64,000 nt of DNA from Streptomyces sp. I05A-00742 (GCF_013055795.1 NZ_JABETO010000025.1:29699-93698), one strand, 5' to 3'. Counted from the first letter of the stretch, positions 50,247 to 59,265 are shown. Made by a program: numbers and translations. The notes: generated from the sequence alone by a model not told the origin.

Positions 50247-52981
50247 GCCTGGCCTCCGATCAGGGTCAGGAACGCGTCCTCCAGCCGCCGGTGCGGGCCC
50301 ACGCCCGTCACGGGAATCTCCAGCCGGATCAGTTCCACCAGCAGTTCCGGGGTGCTCGCACCGTCGAGCCGCACCAGCAGCCCCGCGTCCACGCGCACGG
50401 CCGAGGCCACACCGGGCAGGGCGGCCACCTTCTCCGCGACCACCTCGGACACCTCGCCCTCCACCCCGACCAGCAGCGTCTCTCCCGCACCGGTGATCTC
50501 CGCGACCGGCCCGGCCGTCACCAGCCGCCCCCGGTCCATCACCACGAGGTGGGTGCAGCTCTGCTCGACCTCGGCCAGCAGATGGCTGGAGACGATGACC
50601 GTGCGCCCGGCCGCCGCGTAACGGATCATCACCTCGCGCATCTCCCGGATCTGCGGCGGGTCGAGACCGTTCGTCGGCTCGTCCAGGATCAGCAGGTCCG
50701 GCAGGCCGAGCATGGCCTGGGCGATCGCCAGCCGCTGCCGCATGCCCTGCGAGTACGTGCGGACGGCGCGTTCCAGCGCCGGGCCGAGCCCGGCGATCTC
50801 CAGGGCCTCCTCGACGTGCGCGTCCTCCGCCGGGCGGCCCGTGGCCCGCCAGTACAGGTCCAGGTTGGCCCGGCCGGACAGGTGCGGCAGGAACCCCGCG
50901 CCCTCCACGAACGCCCCCACCCGCGACAGCACGGGCGCGCCGGGCCGGATCGCCCGGCCGAAGACGCGCACCTCACCGCCGTCGGGGCGGATCAGCCCCA
51001 TGAGCATCCGCAGCGTCGTGGTCTTGCCCGCGCCGTTCGGCCCCAGCAGACCGAGCACCTGGCCGCGCTCGACCCGGAACGACAGGTCGCGGACGGCGTA
51101 CCGGTCCGCCGACTTGGCGTACCGCTTGCTCAGCCCGCTGATCTCCAGCGGGACGTCCGCCAGCGCCGGGTCGGGCGGCGGTACGGACGTCCGCCGCCGG
51201 CCGGTGACCAGCAGCGCCACCGCCACGACCGCGCCCGCGGCCGGCAGGCCCCACGTCCACCAGGGCAGGGCGGCCGAGCCGGTCCGCACGTCCGGCGCGG
51301 TGGGGACGCTCAGGTCCCGCCCGGCGAGGGAGACGGTGTACGTGGCCGGCGCGATGGGCGAGGCGTGACCGAGGTCGGTCGAGGAGAGCACCAGCCGCAT
51401 CCGGTGCCCGGCCTCGAAGATGTGGTCGACGGCCGGCAGCCGCACCTCGACCGTCCGGCCGCCCTTGGCGTCGGTGACCCGCAGCGGGGTGACGAGCTGC
51501 CCGGGCAACTGCTGCCGCCCGTCCGGCCCCACGTCGTACACCTTCGCGAACAGCACCGCCTCGCCGCTGTCCGAGGCCACCCGCACCCTGGCGCTCGGCG
51601 ACCCGGTGACGCGCACGCTCTCCGTGAGCTCCGGCGAGTCGAAGCGCGCGTACTGGCCCGGGAAGTCCAGCGACACCCCGAGGCCCAGACCGGACAGGCG
51701 CGAGACACCCCCCAGCCCCGGCACGGAGGACACGGCGGGCGGCGCGGCCCCCGCCGGATTGCCGAAGCGCTGCTCCCGGCCGGTCAGCGGCACGGGCTGT
51801 GGGTCGTTCCGCAGCCCCGGGTACCGGCCGCCGCTCGCGCCGCGCAGCCGCGCCCTGCCGTCGGTGGTGTCGAGGCCGCCGGTCCGGCTGACCCGGAACG
51901 CCGGACCGGTGTCCGCGCCCTCGTCGCCCTTGAGGTAGCGGTCGAACCAGGCGCGGGTGCGGTCCGCGATCCGGTCGTCCTCCTCGGAGCCGCCGGCGTC
52001 GTGGCCACCCGCGATCCAGTCGACGGCGACGGGCGCGCCGTTGCGGGCGAGCGCCTCGGCCGCCCGGTCGGACTCGCCGAGCGGGAAGAGCGAGTCGCTC
52101 TGCCCCTGGACGAGCAGGGCGGGCACCTTGATGCGCCGCGCCATGGCCGAGGGGCTTCGGCGGTCGAGCAGTTCACGGGCGCGCGCGTCCGGCTTCCCGG
52201 CGACGGCCACCCGCTCGTACATCGCGCACAGCTCCGGGTCGAACCGGCCGCACCCGCCGCCCGCGGCCGGGCCGGGCGGCTTCCCGCCGGGACCCGACGC
52301 GGCGGCCGAGGTGGAGCCGGTGGTGAAGAAGACGCCCGCCCACAGCTTCTTGAACACGTCGTTCGGGAAGAGCGAATCGGCCAGGTTCCAGTAGGTGATC
52401 TGCGGGGCGACGGCGTCGACGCGCTTGTCGTGCCCGGCCGCCAGCAGGGCGACGGCGCCGCCGTACGAGGCACCGGCGATCCCCACCCGGGGGTCGCCCT
52501 TCCCGTCCAGCCGCACCTCGGGCCGTTCGGCCAGCCAGTCGATCAGCCGGCCGACGTCCGCGACCTCGCGGTCCGGGTCGTTCAGCCCGATCCGGCCCGA
52601 CGAGTCGCCGAAGCCGCGTGCCGACCAGGTCAGCACCGCGTACCCGGACCGGGCCAACTCCTCCGCCCGGTCCCGCAGCTCGTCCTTGTCACCGCCGAAC
52701 CCGTGCGCCAGCAGCACGGCCGGTCTGCGGCCCGGGCCGCCGGAGGTGAAGAACGACGTGTCGACGCGGACCGTCGCGCCCTTCTCTCCCGCTCCTCCCG
52801 CTCCTCCCGTCCCTCCCGTCCCGGACTCGGGCATCGTCAGGAACCGGTCCTCGCGGTGCACCGGCGGGTCGCCGCCGGTGGCCGCCGCCACGGTCCAGGT
52901 ACCGGCACCGGCGAGGACGCCGACGGCGACCGCGGCGGCGGCCAGCCGCCCGCGCCGACGGCGGGGCATACGCAGCTTCAT
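50243..52981 (-). CDS. S15-type hydrolase fused to an ABC transporter ATPase
   Basis: 912 residues. A basic N-terminus and one helix (about residues 12-33) suggest export or anchoring. Residues 60-560 form an alpha/beta hydrolase of the S15/CocE type: VLLAHGFGGDKDELR, catalytic Ser in GIAGASYGGAVA near residue 168, Asp/His in the GHDAGGSEED part near residue 335, and a C-terminal beta domain (LRVTDAKGGRTVEVRLPAVD). A helix follows near residue 590 (WTWGLPAAGAVVAVALLV), then a full ABC domain: LGPNGAGKTTTLRM near residue 660, YSQGMRQRLAIAQAML near residue 755 and LLILDEPTNGLDPP. The hydrolase is therefore outside and the ATPase inside on one chain. Coupled to the permease gene. Confidence 0.88.
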   Translation of the reverse strand: MKLRMPRRRRGRLAAAAVAVGVLAGAGTWTVAAATGGDPPVHREDRFLTMPESGTGGTGGAGGAGEKGATVRVDTSFFTSGGPGRRPAVLLAHGFGGDKDELRDRAEELARSGYAVLTWSARGFGDSSGRIGLNDPDREVADVGRLIDWLAERPEVRLDGKGDPRVGIAGASYGGAVALLAAGHDKRVDAVAPQITYWNLADSLFPNDVFKKLWAGVFFTTGSTSAAASGPGGKPPGPAAGGGCGRFDPELCAMYERVAVAGKPDARARELLDRRSPSAMARRIKVPALLVQGQSDSLFPLGESDRAAEALARNGAPVAVDWIAGGHDAGGSEEDDRIADRTRAWFDRYLKGDEGADTGPAFRVSRTGGLDTTDGRARLRGASGGRYPGLRNDPQPVPLTGREQRFGNPAGAAPPAVSSVPGLGGVSRLSGLGLGVSLDFPGQYARFDSPELTESVRVTGSPSARVRVASDSGEAVLFAKVYDVGPDGRQQLPGQLVTPLRVTDAKGGRTVEVRLPAVDHIFEAGHRMRLVLSSTDLGHASPIAPATYTVSLAGRDLSVPTAPDVRTGSAALPWWTWGLPAAGAVVAVALLVTGRRRTSVPPPDPALADVPLEISGLSKRYAKSADRYAVRDLSFRVERGQVLGLLGPNGAGKTTTLRMLMGLIRPDGGEVRVFGRAIRPGAPVLSRVGAFVEGAGFLPHLSGRANLDLYWRATGRPAEDAHVEEALEIAGLGPALERAVRTYSQGMRQRLAIAQAMLGLPDLLILDEPTNGLDPPQIREMREVMIRYAAAGRTVIVSSHLLAEVEQSCTHLVVMDRGRLVTAGPVAEITGAGETLLVGVEGEVSEVVAEKVAALPGVASAVRVDAGLLVRLDGASTPELLVELIRLEIPVTGVGPHRRLEDAFLTLIGGQA

Positions 52982-53072
52982 GCGGGAATGCTATGCGGGA
53001 CCGCTTCCGAGCTGTGCGGACGGTTCCTCTCCGCGCGGTGTGGGGCGGGTGGGAGGCCCGCTGCGCGCGCTG

Positions 53073-53093
53073 TCCTCGAACGCCGGACGGGCT
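53073..53093. repeat. Dispersed Streptomyces repeat, copy 2 (core AACGCCGGACGGGCT)
   Basis: TCCTC followed by G-AACGCCGGACGGGCT; identical to the copy at 9301 except for one base. It lies in the 270-bp gap between the divergent hydrolase-ATPase gene and the threonyl-tRNA synthetase paralogue. Confidence 0.6.
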
Positions 53094-53184
53094 GAAGTGC
53101 TGGCGTGACCGGCATGAAGCGCGCCGACTGCACCTCACGACGACGCCGGAGACGGTCCCGGCGCGCTGACAGCTGTCTTTGTCC

Positions 53185-53214
53185 GAAGCCCCGGGGCGAG
53201 TGCCCCGGGGCTTC
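53185..53214 (+). terminator. Hairpin in the leader of the ThrRS paralogue
   Basis: GAAGCCCCGGGGC, a GAGT loop, and the exact complement GCCCCGGGGCTTC: a 13-bp stem ending 40 nt before the GTG start. No T-run. It could end upstream transcription or act as an attenuator for the synthetase. No T-box sequence or Thr-codon-rich leader peptide was found nearby. Confidence 0.55.
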
Positions 53215-53254
53215 GTCATGTGGTCACTCGCCTCGTCCACCCGAGGCGACCACC

Positions 53255-54485
53255 GTGCACGACCACCGCCGACTCGGCCGTGAGCTCGACCTGTTCGACA
53301 CCGACCCGCTCATGGGCGCGGGGCTCCCGTACTTGCTGCCCGACGGCGCGGCCGTGCGGCACGCCCTGGAGGAGTACGTCCGGGACGCCGAACGCCGGGC
53401 GGGCTACCGGCACGTGTACTCGCCCGTGCTGGGCAAACGGGAGCTCTACGAGATCTCGGGCCACTGGTCCCACTACGACGACGACATGTTCCCGCCGATG
53501 GACCTCGGCGGCGAACAGGTCGTCCTGCGGCCCAGCATGTGCCCGCACCACGCCCTCATCTACCGCTCCCGCCCCCACAGTTACCGCGAACTGCCGCTGC
53601 GCATGGCCGAACTGGGCGGCATGTACCGCTCCGAACTCTCGGGCGTCCTCGGCGGCCTGACCCGGGTCCGCGCCATCCAGCTCAACGACGGACACATCTT
53701 CTGCGCCCCGGACCAGGCGGCCGAGGAGGCCGCGGGCGCCCTGGAACTCATCCGCCGCGCCTACGCGGCGCTGTGCATCGCCCCGGCCCGCTACCGGCTC
53801 TCCCTGCCCGGTCCCGGCGGCAAGTACGTGGACGCGCCGGAGCTGTGGGAGCGGTCCGTCGCGCTGCTCACCGAGGTCCTCGACGGCTCGGGCCTGCCCT
53901 ACGAGGCGGCCGAGGGGGAGGCCGCGTTCTACGGCCCCAAGATCGACGTCCAGATCGCCGACGCGGCGGGCCGCGAGTCGACCCTGTCCACCGTGCAGAT
54001 CGACTTCCACCAGCCCGAGCGGTTCGACCTGCACTACATCGGCGCGGACGGCGCCAGGCGCCGGCCGGTGATGGTCCACCGGGCCGTCATCGGCAGCGTG
54101 GAGCGGGCGGTCGCCCACCTCATCGAGGTGCACGGCGGCGCCTTCCCCGCCTGGCTCGCCCCCCGTCCAGCTGGTCCTCCTCCCCGTATCCGAGGCGGAG
54201 TTGCCCGCCGCGGGGGCGCTCGCCCGCCGGTGCGTCGCCCTCGGGCTCCGCGCCGAGGTCGCCGCACCGGACCGCGGCACCCTCGGCGCCCGCGTGCGGG
54301 AGGCCCGGCTCGTGCCCTACCAGGCCGTCATCGGCCCCAGGGAGGCCGCCGTCCGACAGCTCGCCGTCCGGCTGCGCGACGGACGTCGGCTCGCGCCGCT
54401 GCCCGCCGACGCGGTACTGGCCCGGATCGGGGCCCAGGTCGCGGCGCACCGCACCGACCTGTGGGACGAACCGGTGCGCGCCTAG
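53255..54485 (+). pseudogene. Short threonyl-tRNA synthetase paralogue with a frameshift
   Basis: About 409 codons if one base is removed. Only the class II catalytic core and anticodon-binding domain are encoded; the TGS and editing domains of full-length ThrRS are absent, as in known short paralogues. Motif 2 reads RMAELGGMYRSELSGVLGGL. The zinc ligands are visible as Cys in SMCPHHAL, His in NDGHIF and His in VHRAVIGSVER. Motif 3 reads GSVERAVAHL. The reading frame breaks inside a run of six C at 54159-54164: dropping one C continues from AFPAWLAP into VQLVLLPVSEAE and the anticodon domain to the stop at 54483. A sequencing error in a homopolymer is a live alternative to inactivation. Confidence 0.75.
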
Positions 54486-54980
54486 GCTATTTCCTTCGGG
54501 TCATCTGATTGTTGGTTGTTGTGTGTCGTCGGCCGACGCCCGGTGGGCGAGGGTCGAGCCGTTGCTGCCGGACCGGACTCCGAAGCGGGGTGGGTGGTGG
54601 CGGGATCACCGGCAGGTGATCGACGCGATCGCGTTCACGTTCCGCACCGGCACGCCGTGGATGGGCCTGCCCGGGCGTTTCGGCTCCTGGAAGGGGGCCC
54701 ACAGCCGGTTGCGGAAGTGGGCCGCCGACGGCACCTGGGAAAGGGGCTTCACCGCTCTGCTTGCCCAGGTCGAAGGCGACGTCGACTGGGTCGTCGCGGT
54801 CGACTCCACCATCGTCCGCGCCCACCAGCACGCCGCCGGAGCCCGTCATAAGGGGCCCCGGCCGGCGAGCCGGACGGCCACGCCCCCGGACGCTCCCGCG
54901 GCGGACTGACCACCAGGACCCACCTCGCCGCCGCCAGCCGCTGCCGTCCGCCGGCCTTCGTCCTCACCTCCGGCCGGTGA
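54484..54980 (+). mobile_element. IS5-type insertion sequence, left part
   Basis: Begins with GGCTATTTCCTTCGGGTC, a terminal-repeat-like sequence, one base after the ThrRS paralogue. It contains the two overlapping reading frames of an IS5-group transposase and breaks off at 54980 after VLTSGR, so the right half of the element is missing. The usual target duplication cannot be seen. Confidence 0.65.
54523..54909 (+). pseudogene. IS5-type transposase, first frame (N-terminal half)
   Basis: 128 codons from GTG 54523. Residues ARWARVEPLLPDRTPKRGG, AIAFTFRTGTPWMGLP and VVAVDSTIVRAHQHAAGA are the N-terminal half of an IS5-group (DUF4096/ISL2-like) DDE transposase; the Asp of VDSTIVRAHQHAAGA is the first catalytic acid. 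A second frame continues the protein (GAPAGEPDGHAPGRSRGGLT) from about 54852 to the stop at 54980, as in elements read by frameshifting. The catalytic C-terminal part is missing here. Confidence 0.75.
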
Positions 54981-55005
54981 GGCGACGCGCCCGCATTTCC
55001 TCAGG

Positions 55006-55137
55006 TCATGGCTCGTCCGCGGGTGGGATCACTGCCCGGATCCCGCGCCGGCGGAGATGGGCGCGGATCGCCCGGGACGAGCAGGCCTTGTCGGCCAGGA
55101 CCATCTCCGGAGTGGTCCTGGGCCGGCCGACCGGCCG
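55006..55137 (-). pseudogene. Transposase fragment in opposite orientation
   Basis: About 43 codons: RPVGRPRTTPEMVLADKACS, then SSRAIRAHLRRRGIRAVIPP. This is the middle (second-Asp) part of the same transposase type, but on the minus strand. At 54993-55008 ATTTCCTCAGGTCAT resembles the terminal repeat at 54487 in the same orientation, as expected of the right end of a second, inverted copy with most of its 3' end deleted. It is fused in frame to the gene that follows upstream. Confidence 0.7.
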
Positions 55138-55527
55138 GGGCAGGATGCCCAGGTCGGAGAGCCAGCCGGTCAGCTGCTGGCGCAGGGTGTCCGTCTCCGC
55201 CGCCACGTAGAGCGTGTGCTCCTGGCCCTCGGTGCGGTCCAGGCGAAACCAGTCGGGCATCTCGCTGATGAACGCGCCCACGTCGGGCCAGGCCGGCGGC
55301 ACGTGGACCTCGCGGACGGTGTCGATCAGCTCGGGGAAACGGCCCTCGCGGCGAGCCTGCGCCAGCTGGGCGGACAGGCGCCGGTACATCGGCGCCGTGT
55401 GCGGCAGCGCGCCCACGGACACCAGCCGGTACATCACCTGTCGCAGCGTGACCTTCAACGGCGCGTACCCGTTCACGATCTCCCGTGCCTGGCCCACCAC
55501 GACCGGCCACCGCACCCGCTCCGTCAT
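55138..55527 (-). pseudogene. Truncated integrative-element protein, fused to a transposase fragment
   Basis: 130 residues remain: MTERVRWPVVVGQAREIVNG, LRQVMYRLVSVGALP, RREGRFPELIDTVREVHVPP and DRTEGQEHTLYVAAETDTLRQQ. This is a family common on actinomycete integrative elements (in full members a Toprim-like C-terminal half follows a strand like VYLGVEKAG...). Here that half is replaced by the transposase fragment after residue 130 (about 55138). The function of the full family is not known to me. Confidence 0.65.
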
Positions 55528-55582
55528 ACCGGTACTCGGCCTCCCACCGCCCGGCCGACACGAGCCGGGGCGTTGAACAGGT

Positions 55583-56023
55583 ATGGATCCTCATGCTCTC
55601 GGCCGGGTCGGCACGCCGCTGCACCGGGCCCACGCCACGCTTGACGCCACGGACGCCGTCCAGGAGCTGGCCAGTGACAGGGCGCAAACGGTGGTGGGCA
55701 GCGGGCTCGGCGAGGCGCGCGAGCTGGTCGGACAGGCCCGCGCCCACGTCCTGGTCGTCTATGCCCTCGCGCATCTGCGGATCGGCCTGCCGCAGAACCG
55801 CCCGGCGCGTATCCACGACGCGTACACGGCGCTGGCGAGCGCGGCGGACGAACTCGGGGTGACCACCGGCGCCTCGCCGCCGAGCCGCAGCCCGTCAGCA
55901 CGGGCCTTGACGTACAGGGCAGGCCAGCGGGTCTCGGCTCCTGGCGGGCAGGCGGCCACCAGGGCCTCGCTGCTGTCGGCGACGACGCGCAGCGCGTGCT
56001 CGCTCCGCTTATGGGCGGCTTGA
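55583..56023 (+). CDS. Uncertain helical ORF in the mobile region
   Basis: 146 codons from ATG 55583. The first 90 residues (LHRAHATLDATDAVQELASD ... ARIHDAYTALASAADELG) look like a genuine helical protein. The C-terminal part is Ser/Arg-rich and less convincing; there the opposite strand reads KRSEHALRVVADSSEALVAA, which also looks coding. A junction between two fragments near 55860 would explain both. No family recognised. Confidence 0.35.
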   Translation: MDPHALGRVGTPLHRAHATLDATDAVQELASDRAQTVVGSGLGEARELVGQARAHVLVVYALAHLRIGLPQNRPARIHDAYTALASAADELGVTTGASPPSRSPSARALTYRAGQRVSAPGGQAATRASLLSATTRSACSLRLWAA

Positions 56024-56557
56024 GGTAGTGGCGTGTTCGGCGCGACGGGCCACGGCGCGCAGTACCTCGATCCTGATGTATGCCGCCCCGCCCAGCTGGA
56101 TGAGCAGCCAGTAGGCCCGGAAGGCGCGCCGGGCATGGGCATCGGTGGAGTGCACCCGGGTCTCGAACGACAAGAGCGAGCCGCCTGCATCGGGGACGAC
56201 GCGCAGGCTCAGGGCGGCTTTGGCCCAGCCCGGCTCGTCAAACGCGATGAACGCCGCGACGTCTCCCGGAACGACCGGGCCGAGCTGGGGGCGGGTCTTC
56301 CAGAACCGGGCGACCATGCCCTTGACCAGCTCCTCGCCGTCCACGGTGACCAGGGTGGGCGTGGGGAAACTGTCGACGAACGGCCCCTCGACCCGGCCCC
56401 GGCCACCCAGACGCAGCCGCATCAGCGTCCGGTAGACGGGCAGTTCCCCGGCGGTGACCTCGGTCAGTGCCCGCCACACGGTTGCAGGGTCCGCCGGGAT
56501 CCGCTGGGCGAACCGGGAGCGAAGGTCGTAGGCGGGAAGCAGGCGGTCGAGTTCCAT
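56009..56557 (-). CDS. SRPBCC/START-like domain protein
   Basis: 182 residues from ATG 56557 (GGAG 10 nt upstream). The order FAQRIPADPATVWRALTEVT, KTRPQLGPVVPGD..AFIAFDEPGW, RVVPDAGGSLLSFETRVHST and AFRAYWLLIQLGG..IRIEVLRAVAR is typical of SRPBCC-fold proteins of 170-190 residues in actinomycetes. They bind hydrophobic ligands; the ligand here is unknown. Intact and probably functional despite the decayed surroundings. Confidence 0.75.
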   Translation of the reverse strand: MELDRLLPAYDLRSRFAQRIPADPATVWRALTEVTAGELPVYRTLMRLRLGGRGRVEGPFVDSFPTPTLVTVDGEELVKGMVARFWKTRPQLGPVVPGDVAAFIAFDEPGWAKAALSLRVVPDAGGSLLSFETRVHSTDAHARRAFRAYWLLIQLGGAAYIRIEVLRAVARRAEHATTSSRP

Positions 56558-57076
56558 CGCATCACTCCGGATAGACCGAGCCCGACAGCCACTCCGCATC
56601 CGGTCCCATGCCGCGCCCGGCCAGGCCCGGGGACCAGGCCCCAGGACGCGCGCCCGGGTTTCGGCAGACGCCTGTCCGGACGGGCCGTCACGACACCCGC
56701 GCGGACACCACACCCTCCGGCCGGTGCTACCGCATAACGGAGCCGGGCCCTTCTGGACCGCACCCGTCAGGGACACGGAGCAGCAGGGCCCGGACCCGCA
56801 AAGCTATCGGTTCACGCACACACCGATCCCGCGGACACTCCCGTTCCCCCACGGCATGGCCAGATGTCACCCGATAAGCGTGGCTCCCTACTTCATCCCG
56901 CCAGGAACAGGCCCCCTCCTCCGCGACAGCCCGTCCGGGACGTCCGGCGGGGTGGGCACCGCCTCAGCGCGGCCCGGCCGGGCTGGGCGAGCCGCCGTCC
57001 GGGGGCGGCTTGCCCAGGCTCCCCTTGGGCTTGCCCAGCAGCTGCGGCAGGCCGCGCCGTCGGCCCGCCGCCACGT
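56558..57076. other. Stretch without a recognised gene
   Basis: About 520 bp. A minus-strand frame just after the replication-relaxation gene reads RRRGLPQLLGKPKGSLGKPP, which could be the original C-terminus of that protein displaced by a frameshift. The rest shows no feature. The sequence between 56820 and 56900 is slightly less GC-rich. Confidence 0.35.
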
Positions 57077-57892
57077 TCACCGCGGTGCCGGGAGCGCGGC
57101 CAGAGGCCGACGGTTCTCACCATCGCCGACAACCCGCCACACCGGCCGTTCGGACCCGTGCGCGGTCAGCAGGGGCAGGGTCGTCGTCGCCACGGTGATC
57201 CGCCAGTTCGGCCGGGCGCGGTCGTGGAAGACAGCCTCCCTCGTTGCAGGGGCCGCGCGGCGCCGGGCGGGGGCGAGGACGAACAGCAGCGGCGGGAAGG
57301 GACGCTCCAGCGACGGTCCGGCGTAGATCTCCTGCCAGTGGGAGCGCGGAGCGCGGGCGGCGTTGCCACGGCCGGACGTCGGTGCGCTGCGGTAGGCGTC
57401 GTAGCGCTCCAGCTTGGCGAGCAGGCGGGCGTAAGACATCGTGCGGTCGATCTCCACGAACGCGTGGGAGCCGTCGGCCAGGAGCATCACACCGTCGGAC
57501 ACCAGAGAGCCCGCCGGGGTGGGAGGGGCGACTTCCACCTGCCAGTCGGCCGGGTCGGCAGCCCCAACGTGGTGGAAGGCGATGACGGTGTCGACCAGGG
57601 CGAGGGCATGCTCCCGCAAGCCCGTCCTCGCCGCCGCGCGCTGCCCAGTGGTCCGGCCGGCCTTCGACGCGAGTCCACCGGAGGCAGCGGCTTCGGCCAG
57701 GCCCGCCGGGGTGCAGTACCAGTAACTCTGCTGCGCACGGTGGGTCCGGCCCACCAGGCGGTCGTCGAGGAGATTGCGCAGCGCGCGGCGGATGTAGTCC
57801 GTGTCCTGGTGGTGCGGCAGCAGGAGCGCCTTGAGCTGGTGGGGCGTGGCCAGGCGGAGCTGGGCCACCGTGAAGAAGCACCCCTTGACCAT
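57077..57892 (-). CDS. Replication-relaxation family protein
   Basis: 271 residues from ATG 57892. A winged-helix start (ATPHQLKALLLPHHQDTDYI, then ALRNLLDDRLVGRTHR) and a middle with LREHALALVDTVIAFHHVG and SDGVMLLADGSHAFVEIDR match the replication-relaxation family of actinomycete plasmids and integrative elements, including the nuclease-like FVEIDR (Asp/Glu). The N-terminus is shorter than usual (the LARMLHEHRVLTAHQIAQL-type start is missing) and MVKGCFF looks like a junction. Possibly truncated at both ends. Confidence 0.7.
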   Translation of the reverse strand: MVKGCFFTVAQLRLATPHQLKALLLPHHQDTDYIRRALRNLLDDRLVGRTHRAQQSYWYCTPAGLAEAAASGGLASKAGRTTGQRAAARTGLREHALALVDTVIAFHHVGAADPADWQVEVAPPTPAGSLVSDGVMLLADGSHAFVEIDRTMSYARLLAKLERYDAYRSAPTSGRGNAARAPRSHWQEIYAGPSLERPFPPLLFVLAPARRRAAPATREAVFHDRARPNWRITVATTTLPLLTAHGSERPVWRVVGDGENRRPLAALPAPR

Positions 57893-58100
57893 TGACCAAC
57901 GTCTGGTCCAACTCGCTAGCCCAACCCCAATACCGCCCCGACACGTACCCTTTCACCCCTTCCACAGCCGTTTTGTCAGTGGCCAGCAACACAACCGTCC
58001 GCAGAGCGTGCGCCGCCGAGTGCCGTTGGTTGACGAGGCTGGGGTCTCGAAGCCCCCGGTAGCCGTGTTTCGTGGATTTCTTGTTGGCGGGTTTGTTGAC
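57893..58100 (-). other. Coding-like remnant of lower GC
   Basis: The minus strand reads LVNQRHSAAHALRTVVLLAT then DKTAVEGVKGYVSGRYWGWA, in a segment with more A and T than its neighbours and no start codon. It looks like the inside of a real protein but I do not recognise the family. It abuts the start of the replication-relaxation gene, so a deletion joined them. Confidence 0.4.
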
Positions 58101-58209
58101 CGCTTGTTGGTGAGTCAGGCCGCACAACGGTGACGCTCTGTGGTGCAGAGGCGGTTCAGCCCCCGCCCCCGGCCCGGCCGCCACATCGCCGCCAGTAAGG
58201 TCTCCTCGT

Positions 58210-59265
58210 ATGGACAACGTTGAACTGAGCGACGCCATAGCGGACTTCGCGGGTCTCGTCGGTCGCGTCGAGGAGACCGGCGAGCGGGTGTGTGTCATCG
58301 ACGGCGGCGAGCCGACGAGTGTGCTCCTCCCCGCGGCGGAACTCGCCGAGCTGGAACACTTCGCCCAACGGGCCCACGACGGCGCGCGACCCCGGCCCGG
58401 ATCCAGATCGGGGCAGTGGCACCCGTTCGGCCCGGACCAGCAGGGCCCGTACATCCGATACGTGCACGCTGACGGGAGGCGGATGACCTTCGTGCGGGAC
58501 CGGGTGGTCGTGGCCGAACTGAGGTCCGTGGAGGAGCTCGACTGGCTGGAGGACAGGGCGCGCATGGCCCGCCAGAGCTATATGCCCCCGAAGCAGGCGG
58601 CCGCTTTCGAGGAGTTCCTCGCCCGCCAGGGCCCGGTGGGCGACGGCATGGCGTGGATCGCCGGCAGTTGGGCGAACCAAGAGCTCTTCACGGAACTCGT
58701 GTTCATCAAGGGACCGACCGCCGAGGACGTCGCCCTCGCCTACGGGGCCGACGCGCAGGACATCGCCGACGGGCTGCTGCTCCACCAGATCAAGGAGCAA
58801 GACGCACGGGAGGGCACCGACGATCTCGCCCGCGTGCTGGCCTTCGGGGAGGAGAACGGCTGGACGTGGCTGGGCTACCACGACTTCGACCATGCCTTCT
58901 CGCGCTCCCTCGACCCGCCTCCCGAGCAGCAGATCAGGCTCTGCGCGACCATGGGCAAGGCCATTTACGACTTCAGCTACTTGAAGGACGGGGTGTACCA
59001 GAACCCCTTCCCCATCGAGGACGGCGACGAAGACCGGCGGGGCATGTACGAGCTCATCTGGTACACCCCGGGGGAAGCGCCGTTCGCCCCGGAAGCGCCG
59101 CTGTCCTTCCTCAACCTTCACCTCCGCATCGCGGAGAAGGCAGGCAACTGGACGGACAAATTCGCGCTGTTCTTCGAAGGCCTGGAACGGGCCTTCGGCC
59201 TCGCCCTGCCCCGGAACGCGATCACCTCCGGGAACGTACGCTGCGCCCGTCCGGCCCGCCGCTGA
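58210..59265 (+). CDS. Phd/YefM antitoxin-like N-terminus fused to a DUF6461-like protein
   Basis: 351 residues. Residues 1-50 (LSDAIADFAGLVGRVEETGE, then VIDGGEPTSVLLPAAELAEL) match a type II antitoxin of the Phd/YefM family, which normally is an 80-residue DNA-binding protein. From about residue 145, GMAWIAGSWANQELFTELVF, AEDVALAYGADAQDIADG and FAPEAPLSFLNLHLRIAE resemble DUF6461-type proteins found near immunity genes. No toxin gene is adjacent. AAGG lies 9 nt before the ATG. Regulation by its own antitoxin domain is possible. Confidence 0.6.
   Translation: MDNVELSDAIADFAGLVGRVEETGERVCVIDGGEPTSVLLPAAELAELEHFAQRAHDGARPRPGSRSGQWHPFGPDQQGPYIRYVHADGRRMTFVRDRVVVAELRSVEELDWLEDRARMARQSYMPPKQAAAFEEFLARQGPVGDGMAWIAGSWANQELFTELVFIKGPTAEDVALAYGADAQDIADGLLLHQIKEQDAREGTDDLARVLAFGEENGWTWLGYHDFDHAFSRSLDPPPEQQIRLCATMGKAIYDFSYLKDGVYQNPFPIEDGDEDRRGMYELIWYTPGEAPFAPEAPLSFLNLHLRIAEKAGNWTDKFALFFEGLERAFGLALPRNAITSGNVRCARPARR

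Noticed and set aside
53105..53254. A T-box or Thr-rich leader peptide before the ThrRS paralogue
   Set aside because: No T-box consensus (AAGGGTGGNACCGCG) is present, and the short leader frame has few Thr codons. Only the hairpin remains.
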